Below, piece by piece: positions 22,633 to 30,904 of a DNA stretch of 30,904 nt. This DNA is from Saccoglossus kowalevskii (lineage: Eukaryota > Hemichordata > Enteropneusta > Harrimaniidae). The translations under genes and the position numbers were made by a program. Each line of letters begins with the position of its first letter. Position 1 is the stretch's first letter. Location of the stretch: NCBI RefSeq assembly GCF_000003605.2, contig NW_003107095.1:408038-438941 (forward strand), given 5' to 3'. The notes under the pieces are model-generated. The model ran no database searches. It saw only the letters and a list, made by a program, of their open reading frames with translations, and was not told where the DNA came from.

Positions 22633-22941
22633 ATGTCAGACGCACCGATTACAGAACAGGTCAACGGTACGAGAGCGATAGCATCGGATGGCATTGAGGA
22701 AGATGGGCCACCGATAATGCTTATGGGCTACGCGATGGCTACTTCGACCTTTGGCGGGGGCGAGGCTGCTCCAGTCGTTGAAACTGCGGGTGGAGGCGAG
22801 GCAGTGACAGCGGACGGAGGTGGTTGTTGCGGGTGTGACGAATGTGAATGCTGTGTCTTTGACGGCGATTGTGGGCAGTGTCTGGAAGGTATGTGTGGCG
22901 GTCTTTGCGATAATACTGGAGATCTATGCACAATAATGTAG
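22633..22941 (+). CDS. Small Cys-rich protein with C-terminal CaaX box (CTIM), 102 aa
   Basis: One uninterrupted coding exon. The N-terminus MSDAPITEQVNG is shared with the paralogue at 27668. Residues about 15-35 are mildly hydrophobic (PPIMLMGYAMATSTF), residues 36-63 are Gly/Ala/Glu-rich (GGGEAAP, AGGGEAVTADGGG), and residues 64-102 hold 11 Cys in the pattern CCGCDECECC, DGDCGQCLEGMCGGLC, then the final CTIM. CTIM fits a CaaX box; Met as the last residue favours farnesylation. The clustered Cys could be S-acylated near the lipid anchor or bind metal. There is no signal peptide, so cytosolic with membrane anchoring is the likely site (inference). The Cys spacing faintly recalls the C-terminus of I-mfa (MyoD family inhibitor) domains and also metallothioneins, but I assign neither. 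The start is chosen by identity with the paralogue. Confidence 0.8.
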   Translation: MSDAPITEQVNGTRAIASDGIEEDGPPIMLMGYAMATSTFGGGEAAPVVETAGGGEAVTADGGGCCGCDECECCVFDGDCGQCLEGMCGGLCDNTGDLCTIM

Positions 22942-23290
22942 ATGACGCTGTCAAGGGAGAAAAAAAAACAACACATTACTAACATTGTACGTTTTTTCAG
23001 TTATATGCAACACAAGTTCTTTTCTGTATTATATAAATTATGTAAAAGAGTGTTTAATATGTGAATTAATAATGTGTTCGTGTAATTTACTATGAGCCAA
23101 CAAATGTTACTATTTTTAGAAAAAAGCGAATCTATAATGACCTTCATCCAGTTTTGAATGCGACACGATTTGTGTTGTCTGCAATGTACTAACACCGCTG
23201 ACATTTTTAAATGAATGTTGTACTCTGTGGTAATCATGTATACCAGACAAAAATGACGGTATCGAGAGTATTTATTTGCATTGAATTTAA

Positions 23291-23447
23291 AGCGGGGGAG
23301 TCGTCGCCTGCGTATGCGTCAGATAGCCATAGCGTGTCATTGTTTACAAACAAGCGTTTACCCACGAGCCTATGCGTTTTTAGCGTGCGTTGTTATCATC
23401 GCTTGGGACTCAATTCCCGCGCGTGCGCATGTGACGACCCTCCCGCT
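23291..23447 (+). mobile_element. TTAA-type MITE, dimer unit 1
   Basis: 157 bp with terminal inverted repeats AGCGGGGGAGTCGTCGCCTGCG and, inverted at the right, AGCGGGAGGGTCGTCAC. It is flanked by TTAA at 23287-23290 and 23448-23451. TTAA target sites are typical of the piggyBac and Kolobok superfamilies. Its open frames (MPxx-type reading SLFTNKRLPT) are not genes. Confidence 0.8.
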
Positions 23448-23451
23448 TTAA

Positions 23452-23610
23452 AAGGGGGGGGGGTCGTCGCCTGCGCATGCGTCAAATGGCCATAGCGTGT
23501 CATTGTTTACAAACAAGCGTTTACCAACGAGAATATGCGTTTTTAGCGTGCGTTGTTATCATCGCTTGGGACTCAATTCCCGCGCGTGCGCAGGTGACGA
23601 CCCTCCCGCT
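23452..23610 (+). mobile_element. TTAA-type MITE, dimer unit 2
   Basis: Head-to-tail with unit 1 and sharing the single TTAA between them, with another TTAA at 23611-23614. The body is nearly identical to unit 1. Its left end has become a G run (AAGGGGGGGGGG) in place of AGCGGGGGAG. Confidence 0.8.
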
Positions 23611-23614
23611 TTAA

Positions 23615-24872
23615 CTTTTTTTATAAATTATTTATTAATTGTTAGTATGTACTATGATGAAGTCAAAATAACACCATGATCTCTAATACTATGAGAGGTC
23701 ACCTACGATGTGTGACAAATGATTACAATTTGCTTAAAGTCGAGCGTTGTAAATCTGTAAACACTAAAATAAATTGTTGATAACAAGCTATGGTTTCATA
23801 GGAGTAAAGGACCCTATGATAAGAGTTGGGAGAGAGCATTTTTTTTATAAAAATTTTATTGAAATGTGTCAACTCTCTGTGTTCTCAGTCCTATCTAAGC
23901 GAGACAATAAATTAGAGTCACAGGATAGGAAGATACCGACTGTTTTCTTACATTTTGCTACCGTGGAACACAGTACAAGAGAACTCTGTTGTTCTACTAA
24001 GTTAGTCCAATTAAGTGTTCTAGTTATGCATAGAAATATTATACATCACACATACTGATTACAGATGATTGTTTTGTGTCTTGGTTTTTTATCCCTCTCC
24101 TCTATGACAAACCAGGGCTTAGTCTACCCTAGATTATACCGAAACAGTTTTGACATACCAGTGCCTCCTTTCTTTTCTGATTGATCCATCTATTTCTTTA
24201 GTCTTTTACTGTCATTTGAGGCATAGCTGATGAAAAGTAAACGTCCTGTTTGTATTTCCTTTCTCCCATTTTTGATTTCCTGGTTTTGTTCATAAATTTT
24301 TAGAAGCCAAAAAGCCAAAATAATGAAATGTACCAAATTATTTAATGTTACAACTATCTATACATAATATATATACAAGTAAGCTGCACCTGAAAAACAA
24401 AATTGTTGATTGCTAGTATGCAGATTTAGTGCGCCGGATTGGGGTTCAATATCATTGATAAACAAAACAGAAGCTGTGTATCGTCATAGAGGGTGTACGT
24501 CAACAGACCAGGAGAATATTTAGCAGTTTAAAATCCAAATTTGCATTCTCAAAATAGTCGAAGTGAGTGATAATACATTAAAGAGGCAGTATGTATGGTT
24601 AATTCGAAAATAATATATTTTATGAATGTAGTAGATATTGATCATATATACATGATATTACTGTCTGGCCATAATTGTAAAATAGCAATTCGTGTTTCAG
24701 AGGAGAAATACACACTCTTTGTATTTAAAACGAACGCACTTCAGATAATGAAGACACTATTTATATTTCATATATATGTTTTTTGTAACATAAACATCAT
24801 GGATAAATTAACATAAGTCATACACAGTATACATTTTTTTTGGTATTTGTATGTGAAGACTCGAACCTAATT
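23615..24872. other. Intergenic between the two CaaX genes, no gene seen
   Basis: AATAAA at about 23768 is the first candidate polyadenylation signal after the first CaaX gene. If used, its 3'UTR would contain the MITE dimer. Open frames of 94 codons (23774-24058) and 73 codons (24595-24816) have no recognisable features. Confidence 0.4.
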
Positions 24873-24876
24873 TTAA

Positions 24877-25028
24877 GCGGAAAGGTCGCCACCTGCGCAC
24901 GCGCGGGAATTGAGTCCCAAGGGACGATAACAACACACGCTGAAAATACAAAGGCTCATGGGTAGACGCTTGTTTGTAAACATTGATACGCTATGCCCAT
25001 CTGACGCATGCGCAGGTGACGACTTTCA
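24877..25028 (-). mobile_element. TTAA-type MITE, full-length reverse copy
   Basis: Reverse orientation. TTAA at 24873-24876 is followed by GCGGAAAGGTCGCCACCTGCG, and the other end is CGCAGGTGACGACTTTC with a decayed target site. The inner part shares GGGACGATAACAACAC and GGGTAGACGCTTGTTTGTAA with the other copies, allowing for orientation. Confidence 0.75.
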
Positions 25029-25815
25029 AGATTATTTGTTTTCGAACACATAAAACTAGCACGGATACCAGTTCTGAAAACTTCCCTAAACTTCCCTACA
25101 ATTGATAATGTACTTGGATGTCACGTATTAAAGTAAAAGGAAGAGGAAACTTTACATAAAAACAATCATCTTCTTAAAAGCAACACTAATTATGATATAC
25201 ATACAGGTCAGTTCAGTTTTGCGTGAGTGCGTTTACACAAAAGTCACATGTCAAACATGTGCTGAACTAATTAAATTGTTTTCAGTATTCATACTGTGCT
25301 TTTCAGGCACCACTGCCCATGGGAATCACCTAGGTGGATTTGCAATTACGTTTTAGGTTAATTTGCATAACCCACGTTTTTATTCTAATAAGTCATTACA
25401 ATATTTTAAATAAAAGTATAAAATGTGTTATAAAATTCACATAATGGTTTTAGCACACGTGGGTAAAAGTGGATAAACGTGAAATCGTGAACCCAGAGGT
25501 CAGGGTCGACGCAGCTGGTGTTTGGCCAATCACAGACCTTCTACTTTACCTTTCGGCGATTTTAGCATGGGAATTTAATGGTTTGAGTGATTAAATTTAG
25601 CGATTTGTGAAAATGGTTCAAATGAATAGAGCATCGATTTTATAGCGGTTGATCCAAAGACGCAGTGACTCGTAGGCAATAGACGGTGCCAAGGGTCTTC
25701 TTGTCAATGAAAACGCATATTTAATTATTTTTCAAGTTGAAACGTTTTAGTTACTATATAATAAACACGCCTTTGCCTACTTGAAATTGTCTCTATCAAA
25801 TACACTGAATTTATT
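25029..25815. other. Intergenic, no gene seen
   Basis: A CCAAT-like GGCCAATCAC at about 25523 is the only promoter-like element noticed. It could serve the unplaced 5' exon of the second CaaX gene, but nothing ties it to one. Confidence 0.35.
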
Positions 25816-25817
25816 TC

Positions 25818-25818
<1 letters not shown>

Positions 25819-25856
<38 letters not shown>
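25819..25856. repeat. (TA)n microsatellite
   Basis: About 37 bp of perfect TA repeat, ending in AAAACACC. Confidence 0.9.
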
Positions 25857-25861
<5 letters not shown>

Positions 25862-26705
25862 CCACACATCGAAAACAAAAATTTAGCCACACCATACTTT
25901 AAATAATTTACATACCATCATTTTCGTATCATGGTCGGACATTGAATGTAATTATTTTTTATAAATTCAAAACAATGCTAAAGCATAGTACGAGAACGAA
26001 TTATTTTTTTTTTAAATAAGTATTTTTTAAAAGTAACAACCAAACAAAACCAAGCGCTTGTCAGTATAGACAGGAGCAACCGATCTAAAATAGGTGGCAC
26101 CAACCCGAGCATATAACCCGACCAAGAGTGTGTACATAAACCTTGTATCATAAACGGAACATGTCCTGAGCGCTGTATTTTAGTTGACGGCGGAACAAAC
26201 ACAGCCTGGAAACGTGACATTCTATGAAACCTTTTTGTCAGAATCGAAGATCGATTCTGAAATGCGCCCTTTTTACCCATTTTAAAACCACCCTTTGTTA
26301 TCTGTCTGTAAGTAGTACAATGTTAACACATTCATAGATAACCGTGTGCATCCTGCAGCCACATGTCCATAATTCAACCCACGGCGCTACGCGAAGGTAC
26401 CTAGTACCTAGTACGTAAACCCTGCTTTGATAACACTCACGAACACTTGGACGCAGTCGGCGAGTGTCGCGCACACCAAGACTCCTTACCATGCAACCCA
26501 TAATTCGAAATATTTAAATATCGCATCTTATCGAATAAAATATACCCAATCGCGTTCGAGGAACCAAGCACGTCTTTACAATGAGTTGATCATGAGTCGC
26601 ACAAGCTTTCTGGGTAAATGCAAAAGCCAAATATACTTTGCTAATTAAACAATTAGTTATTTGGATCGTCGGTATGTGCAGGTCTCCCACATTACAATGT
26701 ATTAC
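25857..26705. other. Intergenic, unassigned open frame only
   Basis: A 100-codon minus-strand frame (25978-26280, MGKKGAFQNRSSILTKRF...) has mixed, somewhat coding-like composition, but no domain or splice support. It may be a relic of a dispersed repeat. Confidence 0.35.
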
Positions 26706-26773
26706 GTTACATCACATCACATCACATCACATCACATCACATCACATCACATCACATCACATTACATTACATT
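26706..26773. repeat. (ATCAC)n pentanucleotide microsatellite
   Basis: Ten perfect ATCAC units (26711-26760) flanked by variant ATTAC units on the right and GTTAC on the left. Confidence 0.95.
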
Positions 26774-26939
26774 GGGTCACGCTTTGTTAGAAGTTATGGA
26801 GCATTAACACCATTATTCAAAGAAAATAAACGTTCCAAGTCCACCCAGTGGTTGCCAGGGAATCAACTAAAGTAGGTACATGCGTGTCATAAGAACAAGT
26901 AAAGGTCTCCAAGGAATGCTCTACCACAGTGCTGTGGCG

Positions 26940-27271
26940 ATAACCATGACAACCGTCACACAACACGGCATTGTAATATTAAATTATTCAAGTAATCTAC
27001 TCTTTAAATTATATTATCCGTCGTCATTGCAATCATTTTAACTCGAGGATCATCACTCGTTTAATCCACGGAAACCTGTTGCTTCCGATTCTTAATCGTC
27101 TTAGGTGAAAATACTCGTGTGTAATGAGGATGCTTTCCAATGCCAACGTGTATAACAAATAAGGTAGGTGGCAACATTTATGGGAACAGTCTAACATATT
27201 TAGGCGACGTTAAGTATATTGAACTAATGGTTAATTGGAATTATTATCTCAAAGCCTTTGCCATGACAACT
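26940..27271 (+). promoter_or_regulatory. Two RFX X-box-like motifs upstream of the second CaaX gene
   Basis: ATAACCATGACAAC (26940-26953) matches 11 of 14 and TTTGCCATGACAAC (27258-27271) matches 12 of 14 positions of GTTRCCATGGCAAC. A looser GTTGCCAGGGAATCAAC lies at 26851. RFX factors use such sites for ciliary genes in animals. Whether these work is unknown. Confidence 0.3.
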
Positions 27272-27501
27272 GACTTTTCTGTTAATTGGTCACATTAATT
27301 TAAAAAAAAAATATTACTAAAGCAATAACCATAATGTCTTTATTAAAGACCATAACTTGTCACAAATATAGCTCTGAATGTCGAAAAATAATTACCACTG
27401 TGTCGGAATATTGTGGGCGTGCTGGAGTAATATATCGTACGAGTATTTGTTATTATCCTAACTAGCAATACACAGTCTTTCTTTTACTGTCATCCTTTCA
27501 G

Positions 27502-27667
27502 AGTTGGGAACATCGTCACACTTACATCGAAATCCAACTGATATTTTGGATAAGTTTATAGACCGCGGCATTTCTTGTGAAGCTTTCGCCGAAAAAAAAA
27601 TACGCCAGTAAAACGCTATAATCTGAATTACTGTATTTCAAACATCAGTTCGGCACCTTAAGTGACG
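27502..27667 (+). other. 5'UTR part of the coding exon, second CaaX gene
   Basis: TTTACTGTCATCCTTTCAG ends at 27501, with a CTAACTAG branch-point-like site about 40 bp before it. The exon start AGTTGGGAACATCGTCACAC aligns with the first gene. TAA at 27659-27661 closes the reading frame just before the start codon. Confidence 0.6.
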
Positions 27668-28003
27668 ATGTCAGACGCACCGATCACACAACAGGTCAAC
27701 GGTGCAGAACCGATACCGGCGGACGCCGATGGAGAAAATGGTCCGTCGGTTCTGCTCCCGGGTTACGTAGCGGCTACGCAACTTGGTGGGGGAGAGATGG
27801 CTGCTATCGGCGGGACGGCCGGGGGAGGGGAGGCAGTGGCAGCGGGTGGAGGTGACGCAGCTGTAGGCGGCGAAAGTGGTTGTTGTGGGTGTGACGGCGG
27901 CAGTGACGGCGGGTGCTGTAGTTGCGATGGTGACTGTGGATCGTGTCTGGAAGGTGTATGTGGAAGTATTTGCGAAAAGGGAGCAGAATGTACGATCCTG
28001 TAG
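27668..28003 (+). CDS. Small Cys-rich protein with C-terminal CaaX box (CTIL), 111 aa
   Basis: Paralogue of the gene at 22633, same strand, about 5 kb downstream. It begins MSDAPITQQVNGAEPIPAD; an in-frame TAA lies three codons upstream of the ATG, which fixes this start (the GTG at 27662 is not needed). The Gly/Ala-rich middle is longer (GGGEMAAIGGTAGGGEAVAAG). The C-terminal module again has 11 Cys: CCGC, CCSC, DGDCGSCLEGVCGSIC, then CTIL. The block DGDCGxCLEGxCGxxC and the first CCGC are the best conserved parts. A CaaX box ending in Leu is normally geranylgeranylated, unlike the Met-ending paralogue. There are no membrane segments or signal peptide. Membrane tethering through lipid and acylated Cys is inference; metal binding is an alternative. 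No family is recognised with certainty. Confidence 0.8.
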   Translation: MSDAPITQQVNGAEPIPADADGENGPSVLLPGYVAATQLGGGEMAAIGGTAGGGEAVAAGGGDAAVGGESGCCGCDGGSDGGCCSCDGDCGSCLEGVCGSICEKGAECTIL

Positions 28004-29545
28004 ACATCGTTATCAATGAACAAAGAAACAGAAGTGAGGCATGTTTCAAAATAGTCCGAAGTAGTTCATAGTTTATTGAATTATTTGTATACACATAAAA
28101 CTCAAGAGTCTACCTGCTTTTAAGTATAAGATGGGACTATTACTTGTATTCACTAGGATGGACACGCATTCGAAATTACTTACTACTGTGGCTTAGCCTG
28201 GTAAAACGTGTTTGCAATCGTCACTTTCATCTACGTATTACCTGCATTACCAGAGAGTCACGTGACTTTGTTCATGCGTCACTAGACGAGTTATCGACCG
28301 ACGCGCCGCAGCGGAGGTCGATGCGACGGCGTGCTGTCTGTGAGTGCATACTTTGAGGATTCTCGTAATAACCTTATTATTATACATCTTTTCCTTCCAA
28401 GGATACATCATGCCGAAATCAAAAAAAATTAGAACAGAATCAGCAAACTTCTCTTTGTGTGGAGTCCCGTCAAACCCTGGTGGCGGTCATGTTTATAGGG
28501 GACGCATACGCGCGTAATCATTCCATATTTGGAATTCGCATTTCCTTATATGGTAGGATGAAAGTACCCCGTAAAATATCGCAAAATTACGGCACGTTGT
28601 AACTTATGGTGTTACGGTGACAGATGTATGATAATAATAATGATAATAAAATAAAGAATAGAACATCTCGCAAATTTACTTCACACAAAACCGTGTTATC
28701 GTGAACATAAATTAATTTAGAGTCTTTTTAAGAATTCATGGCGTCTATGCCGCATCGTTTTAATCTTGTAAATTACGTAATCATTTCATTGAGCTTTGTA
28801 GTGGGTGTTTCTGCAGTGTATTACAGTTACCAAAATCAATAACCCGGACGACCCGACCAAAAGGCTAACGCGTGTGCTAAATCTTTAGATTACCTGCACA
28901 TATGCAAATTGCACTCCGCAAACATAAAACGAGTGCACATGCGGTTCTCGAGTCGTTTAAATATTTAAATGAATATGTATGGTATTTCTCAACATCTTTA
29001 TAATTATACTAATGTAACTTCATTTTTATATGTGTTCCACTGTTAATGTGAAAACTACGTTTATAGATATACAGATTTTGCTACTTATATATGGTGAAAA
29101 CAAAATTGGTCTACCATTAGAATTTTTTTTAATTTAATATAAATCTTGAATTTTTTATTTCACAATTTAATTGCATGTGTAAACCCAATCAACCATCAAT
29201 CATTGTGAAACAGGCATCATATTGTGTCCAATATTGTGTCTTTTTATAAGATCAAATAATATCGAGTTTTGTATTCTTCTGTGTGTATTTTCCAAAATTG
29301 CATGCTATGTAAAATGTTTTGTTGCACAACATGTTGGTGGGTTTATTACTTATTGTAATATCCAGCAAAACCAGTTTGCTCTCATGCTAATTTTTTCATG
29401 GCAACCCTTGTTTCCCTCACAAATTTAGTTTTAAATAAAAATAGCAACAGTAATGGTTCAATACGGAAACGCAAACCGTAAATGTTTCAGACATGTGCTA
29501 ATATTATATATATAAATCACGTTTATATAATTAGTATGAAGCGAA
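28004..29545. other. 3' flank of the second CaaX gene, no other gene seen
   Basis: The first AATAAA signals are at about 28645-28654, in an (AATA)-rich stretch. A second AGTCACGTGACT palindrome is at 28256-28267. Short open frames at 28144-28356 and 29222-29428 have no features. Confidence 0.4.
28256..28267. promoter_or_regulatory. E-box palindrome AGTCACGTGACT, second occurrence
   Basis: Identical 12-bp palindrome to the one at 3945-3956. No gene start is seen nearby, so it may be unrelated to transcription of either gene set. Confidence 0.2.
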
Positions 29546-29655
29546 TATACTGTAAAACATGTTGAAAAAGCGGCATGCAATTTTAGCGATTTGTGGTAAA
29601 ATGACGTAATAGCGAAATGTCGCATACGACTTGTTTACCACTTCCGTGTGACTGA

Positions 29656-29668
29656 GAATGTTCTAGAA
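29656..29668. promoter_or_regulatory. Heat-shock element 1
   Basis: GAATGTTCTAGAA is an exact GAAnnTTCnnGAA, the three-box HSF binding consensus. Confidence 0.5.
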
Positions 29669-29747
29669 CCGTACTGTGTCTGGGTGAAATTTTTAGAAGC
29701 TGGTTGAATAGGTGATAGGACACTGTAGAAGGCAATAGAAGGTAATG

Positions 29748-29760
29748 GAACATTCTAGAA
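29748..29760. promoter_or_regulatory. Heat-shock element 2
   Basis: GAACATTCTAGAA is a second exact GAAnnTTCnnGAA, 92 bp after the first and about 70 bp before the TATA-like box at 29826-29832. Confidence 0.5.
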
Positions 29761-30266
29761 ATTTGTAGTAAATTCCAGACTCATTATGTATGCTGATGTA
29801 ATGGTCTATTTATAGACAGTATGGGTATATAGGGGAGTTTTTCAGCACTGAGATCAGATCGGAGATCTCGTTGAATTGTATTGGAGTTTAAGTATCTAGT
29901 TATTGGAGTAGTGGAGTTTTACCGCGTTATTGTACTTGATGTTTGCAGAGTATAATAATACCAGTACCAGTTGAAACCTCATCTGTTGGCTCCGTGTTCG
30001 TATTTTATCATCGCCGCCAGGGAAGTCTTTTTGTTACTGTTGCCATTTTGGTATTTGAACCATCACACCTGTACTATACCAATTACGGTAATATTACGTT
30101 GCGTGTGACAAGAAATGTTGATTTAGCGAATCTCGCTTGTCATTGTTGATTTCTTTGTTTGGCGGCCATTTTGAATTGATTAGCGACATCTTGAATTAGC
30201 GAATCAGTTCTCCCGCTAAATTCGCGAAAAAGACATGCTCGCAAAAAAAACATGTTTTACAGTATA

Positions 30267-30788
30267 CCAAATATCAACTCGTTTTTGATTTATTCCGAAA
30301 ACAATAAATGTAACATGTGAATAAAAAATAAAATTACAAAGATCTCAGAATCAGGTAAACATGACAACATATAGGTAATACTTGGTAAGGTAATTGAGAA
30401 CACATTGTATAAATATCACAGCTATATATATAATTAATTTTCAATAGTTTGCTAATATTACGACTATGAAACAACTGAATTAAATGAAAGAGTTATAATG
30501 TAAAGCGGGTAGTTTTAGAAGAATATATGTTAGTGATAATAGTAGAATACATTGAAACAGTGTTTGTCATTCCAATAATTAAATTCGCCATACAGTCTTT
30601 CAATTCCATTAGTGAACTGTCGCCCTTGGTTGCTTTACAGGTTGTTATAATGCAAACAATTAACTAAGGTTTGACATGCAAGCTATAGAATATATGTAGT
30701 TCAATGCATCGATATCTAAAGTAGTCGCTCCACATGTATCTCAATAACCATTCAAGTACTACTTTAGAAATTGAAACATAGATAGTTT
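30267..30788. other. AT-rich spacer, nothing seen
   Basis: No supported coding region, RNA gene or repeat was found in this stretch. Confidence 0.4.
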
Positions 30789-30904
30789 GGAACATTATAT
30801 GCATGGAACATTATATGTATGGAACATTATATATGTGGAACATTATATGTATGGAACATTATATATATGGAACATTATATGTATGGAACATTATATGCAT
30901 GGAA
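30789..30904. repeat. 16-bp minisatellite running off the right edge
   Basis: Seven full units of GGAACATTATATGYAT with small variants (GCAT, GTAT, ATGT, ATAT at the unit end) plus a partial eighth at the edge. Unit length is constant and GGAACATTATAT is invariant. Confidence 0.95.

Larger units (their letters stand above)
29653..30101 (+). mobile_element. Nested insertion with promoter-like sequence (solo-LTR-like)
   Basis: An 8-bp direct repeat CGTGTGAC (29645-29652 and 30102-30109) flanks 449 bp inside the TA element. The segment begins TGAGAATG and has two perfect heat-shock elements, then TTTATAG and GGTATATAGGGG (TATA-like), then a TCAGC initiator-like site and a leader-like stretch. 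The order is like U3-R-U5 of a retrotransposon LTR, but the ends are not clean TG...CA, so the class is unsure. Confidence 0.4.
29546..30266. mobile_element. TA-flanked inverted-repeat element, about 720 bp, non-autonomous
   Basis: Left end TATACTGTAAAACATGTT is matched by inverted AACATGTTTTACAGTATA at the right. Pairing continues loosely with GCGG/GCATG and AATTTTAGCG-like segments. TA at each outer edge fits a TA target duplication of the Tc1/mariner kind. It has no transposase. Similar TACTGTAAA-ended elements with TTCGCGAA-like text are common in marine invertebrates (from general knowledge, not checked). Confidence 0.7.

Noticed and set aside
22633-22941. Calling the CaaX proteins metallothioneins or I-mfa domain proteins
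   Set aside because: Cys spacing resembles both only loosely, and neither family explains the CaaX box or conserved N-terminus.
22728-22985. Pro/His/Ser-rich minus-strand frames over both CaaX genes (also 27763-28094)
   Set aside because: Antisense shadows of the Gly/Ala-rich and Cys-rich coding sequence.
23211-23679. Two similar plus-strand open frames containing LFTNKRLPT
   Set aside because: They are readings of the two MITE dimer units; similarity comes from the repeat.
25978-26280. 100-codon minus-strand open frame
   Set aside because: No recognised domain, paralogue or splice signal; kept only as a note in the spacer entry.

Overview
The window is AT-rich animal genomic DNA. Its genes are split into short exons by GT-AG introns, and most of the rest is introns, microsatellites and small inverted-repeat transposons. 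Nothing in it looks prokaryotic. A DUF885 metallopeptidase-like gene with many introns, a THAP/DDE_Tnp_4 DNA transposon and numerous MITEs point to a marine invertebrate. I cannot name the phylum or species.

Left half (1-17.7 kb): two copies of a DUF885 gene lie head to tail on the minus strand. Copy A (ATG at 3448) shows exons 1-5 and runs off the left edge. Copy B (ATG at 17502, stop at 9121) can be followed through 15 exons. If one missing base in exon 5 is allowed for, it would be a protein of about 589 residues. The duplicated block covers exons, introns and about 170-190 bp of upstream DNA (about 1-3640 against 14590-17670). In both copies intron 2 appears to be a GC-AG intron. Copy B has a 1-bp deletion in exon 5 that brings in a TGA after about 200 residues, and a 3.8-kb transposon sits 189 bp upstream of its ATG. 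Copy A shows no defect in the part visible, so copy B looks like a decaying or mis-assembled duplicate. The spacer between the copies holds a hairpin-rich MITE, a foldback element and a strongly G-over-C skewed minisatellite-like tract.

Middle (17.7-21.6 kb): a dead THAP zinc-finger plus DDE_Tnp_4 transposon with imperfect terminal inverted repeats. Its zinc finger, helix-turn-helix and parts of the catalytic domain can still be read across frameshifts, and the third-acid region appears deleted.

Right half (21.6-30.9 kb): two plus-strand paralogous genes about 5 kb apart encode small proteins (102 and 111 residues). Each has a conserved N-terminus, a Gly/Ala-rich middle, an 11-Cys C-terminal module and a C-terminal CaaX box (CTIM in one, CTIL in the other). 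Each coding region lies whole in one exon behind a 5'UTR splice acceptor. I recognise no family with certainty. Around them lie four copies of a TTAA-flanked MITE, two of which form a tandem dimer. Further right is a 720-bp TA-flanked inverted-repeat element carrying an insertion with two perfect heat-shock elements upstream of a TATA box. A 16-bp minisatellite runs into the right edge.
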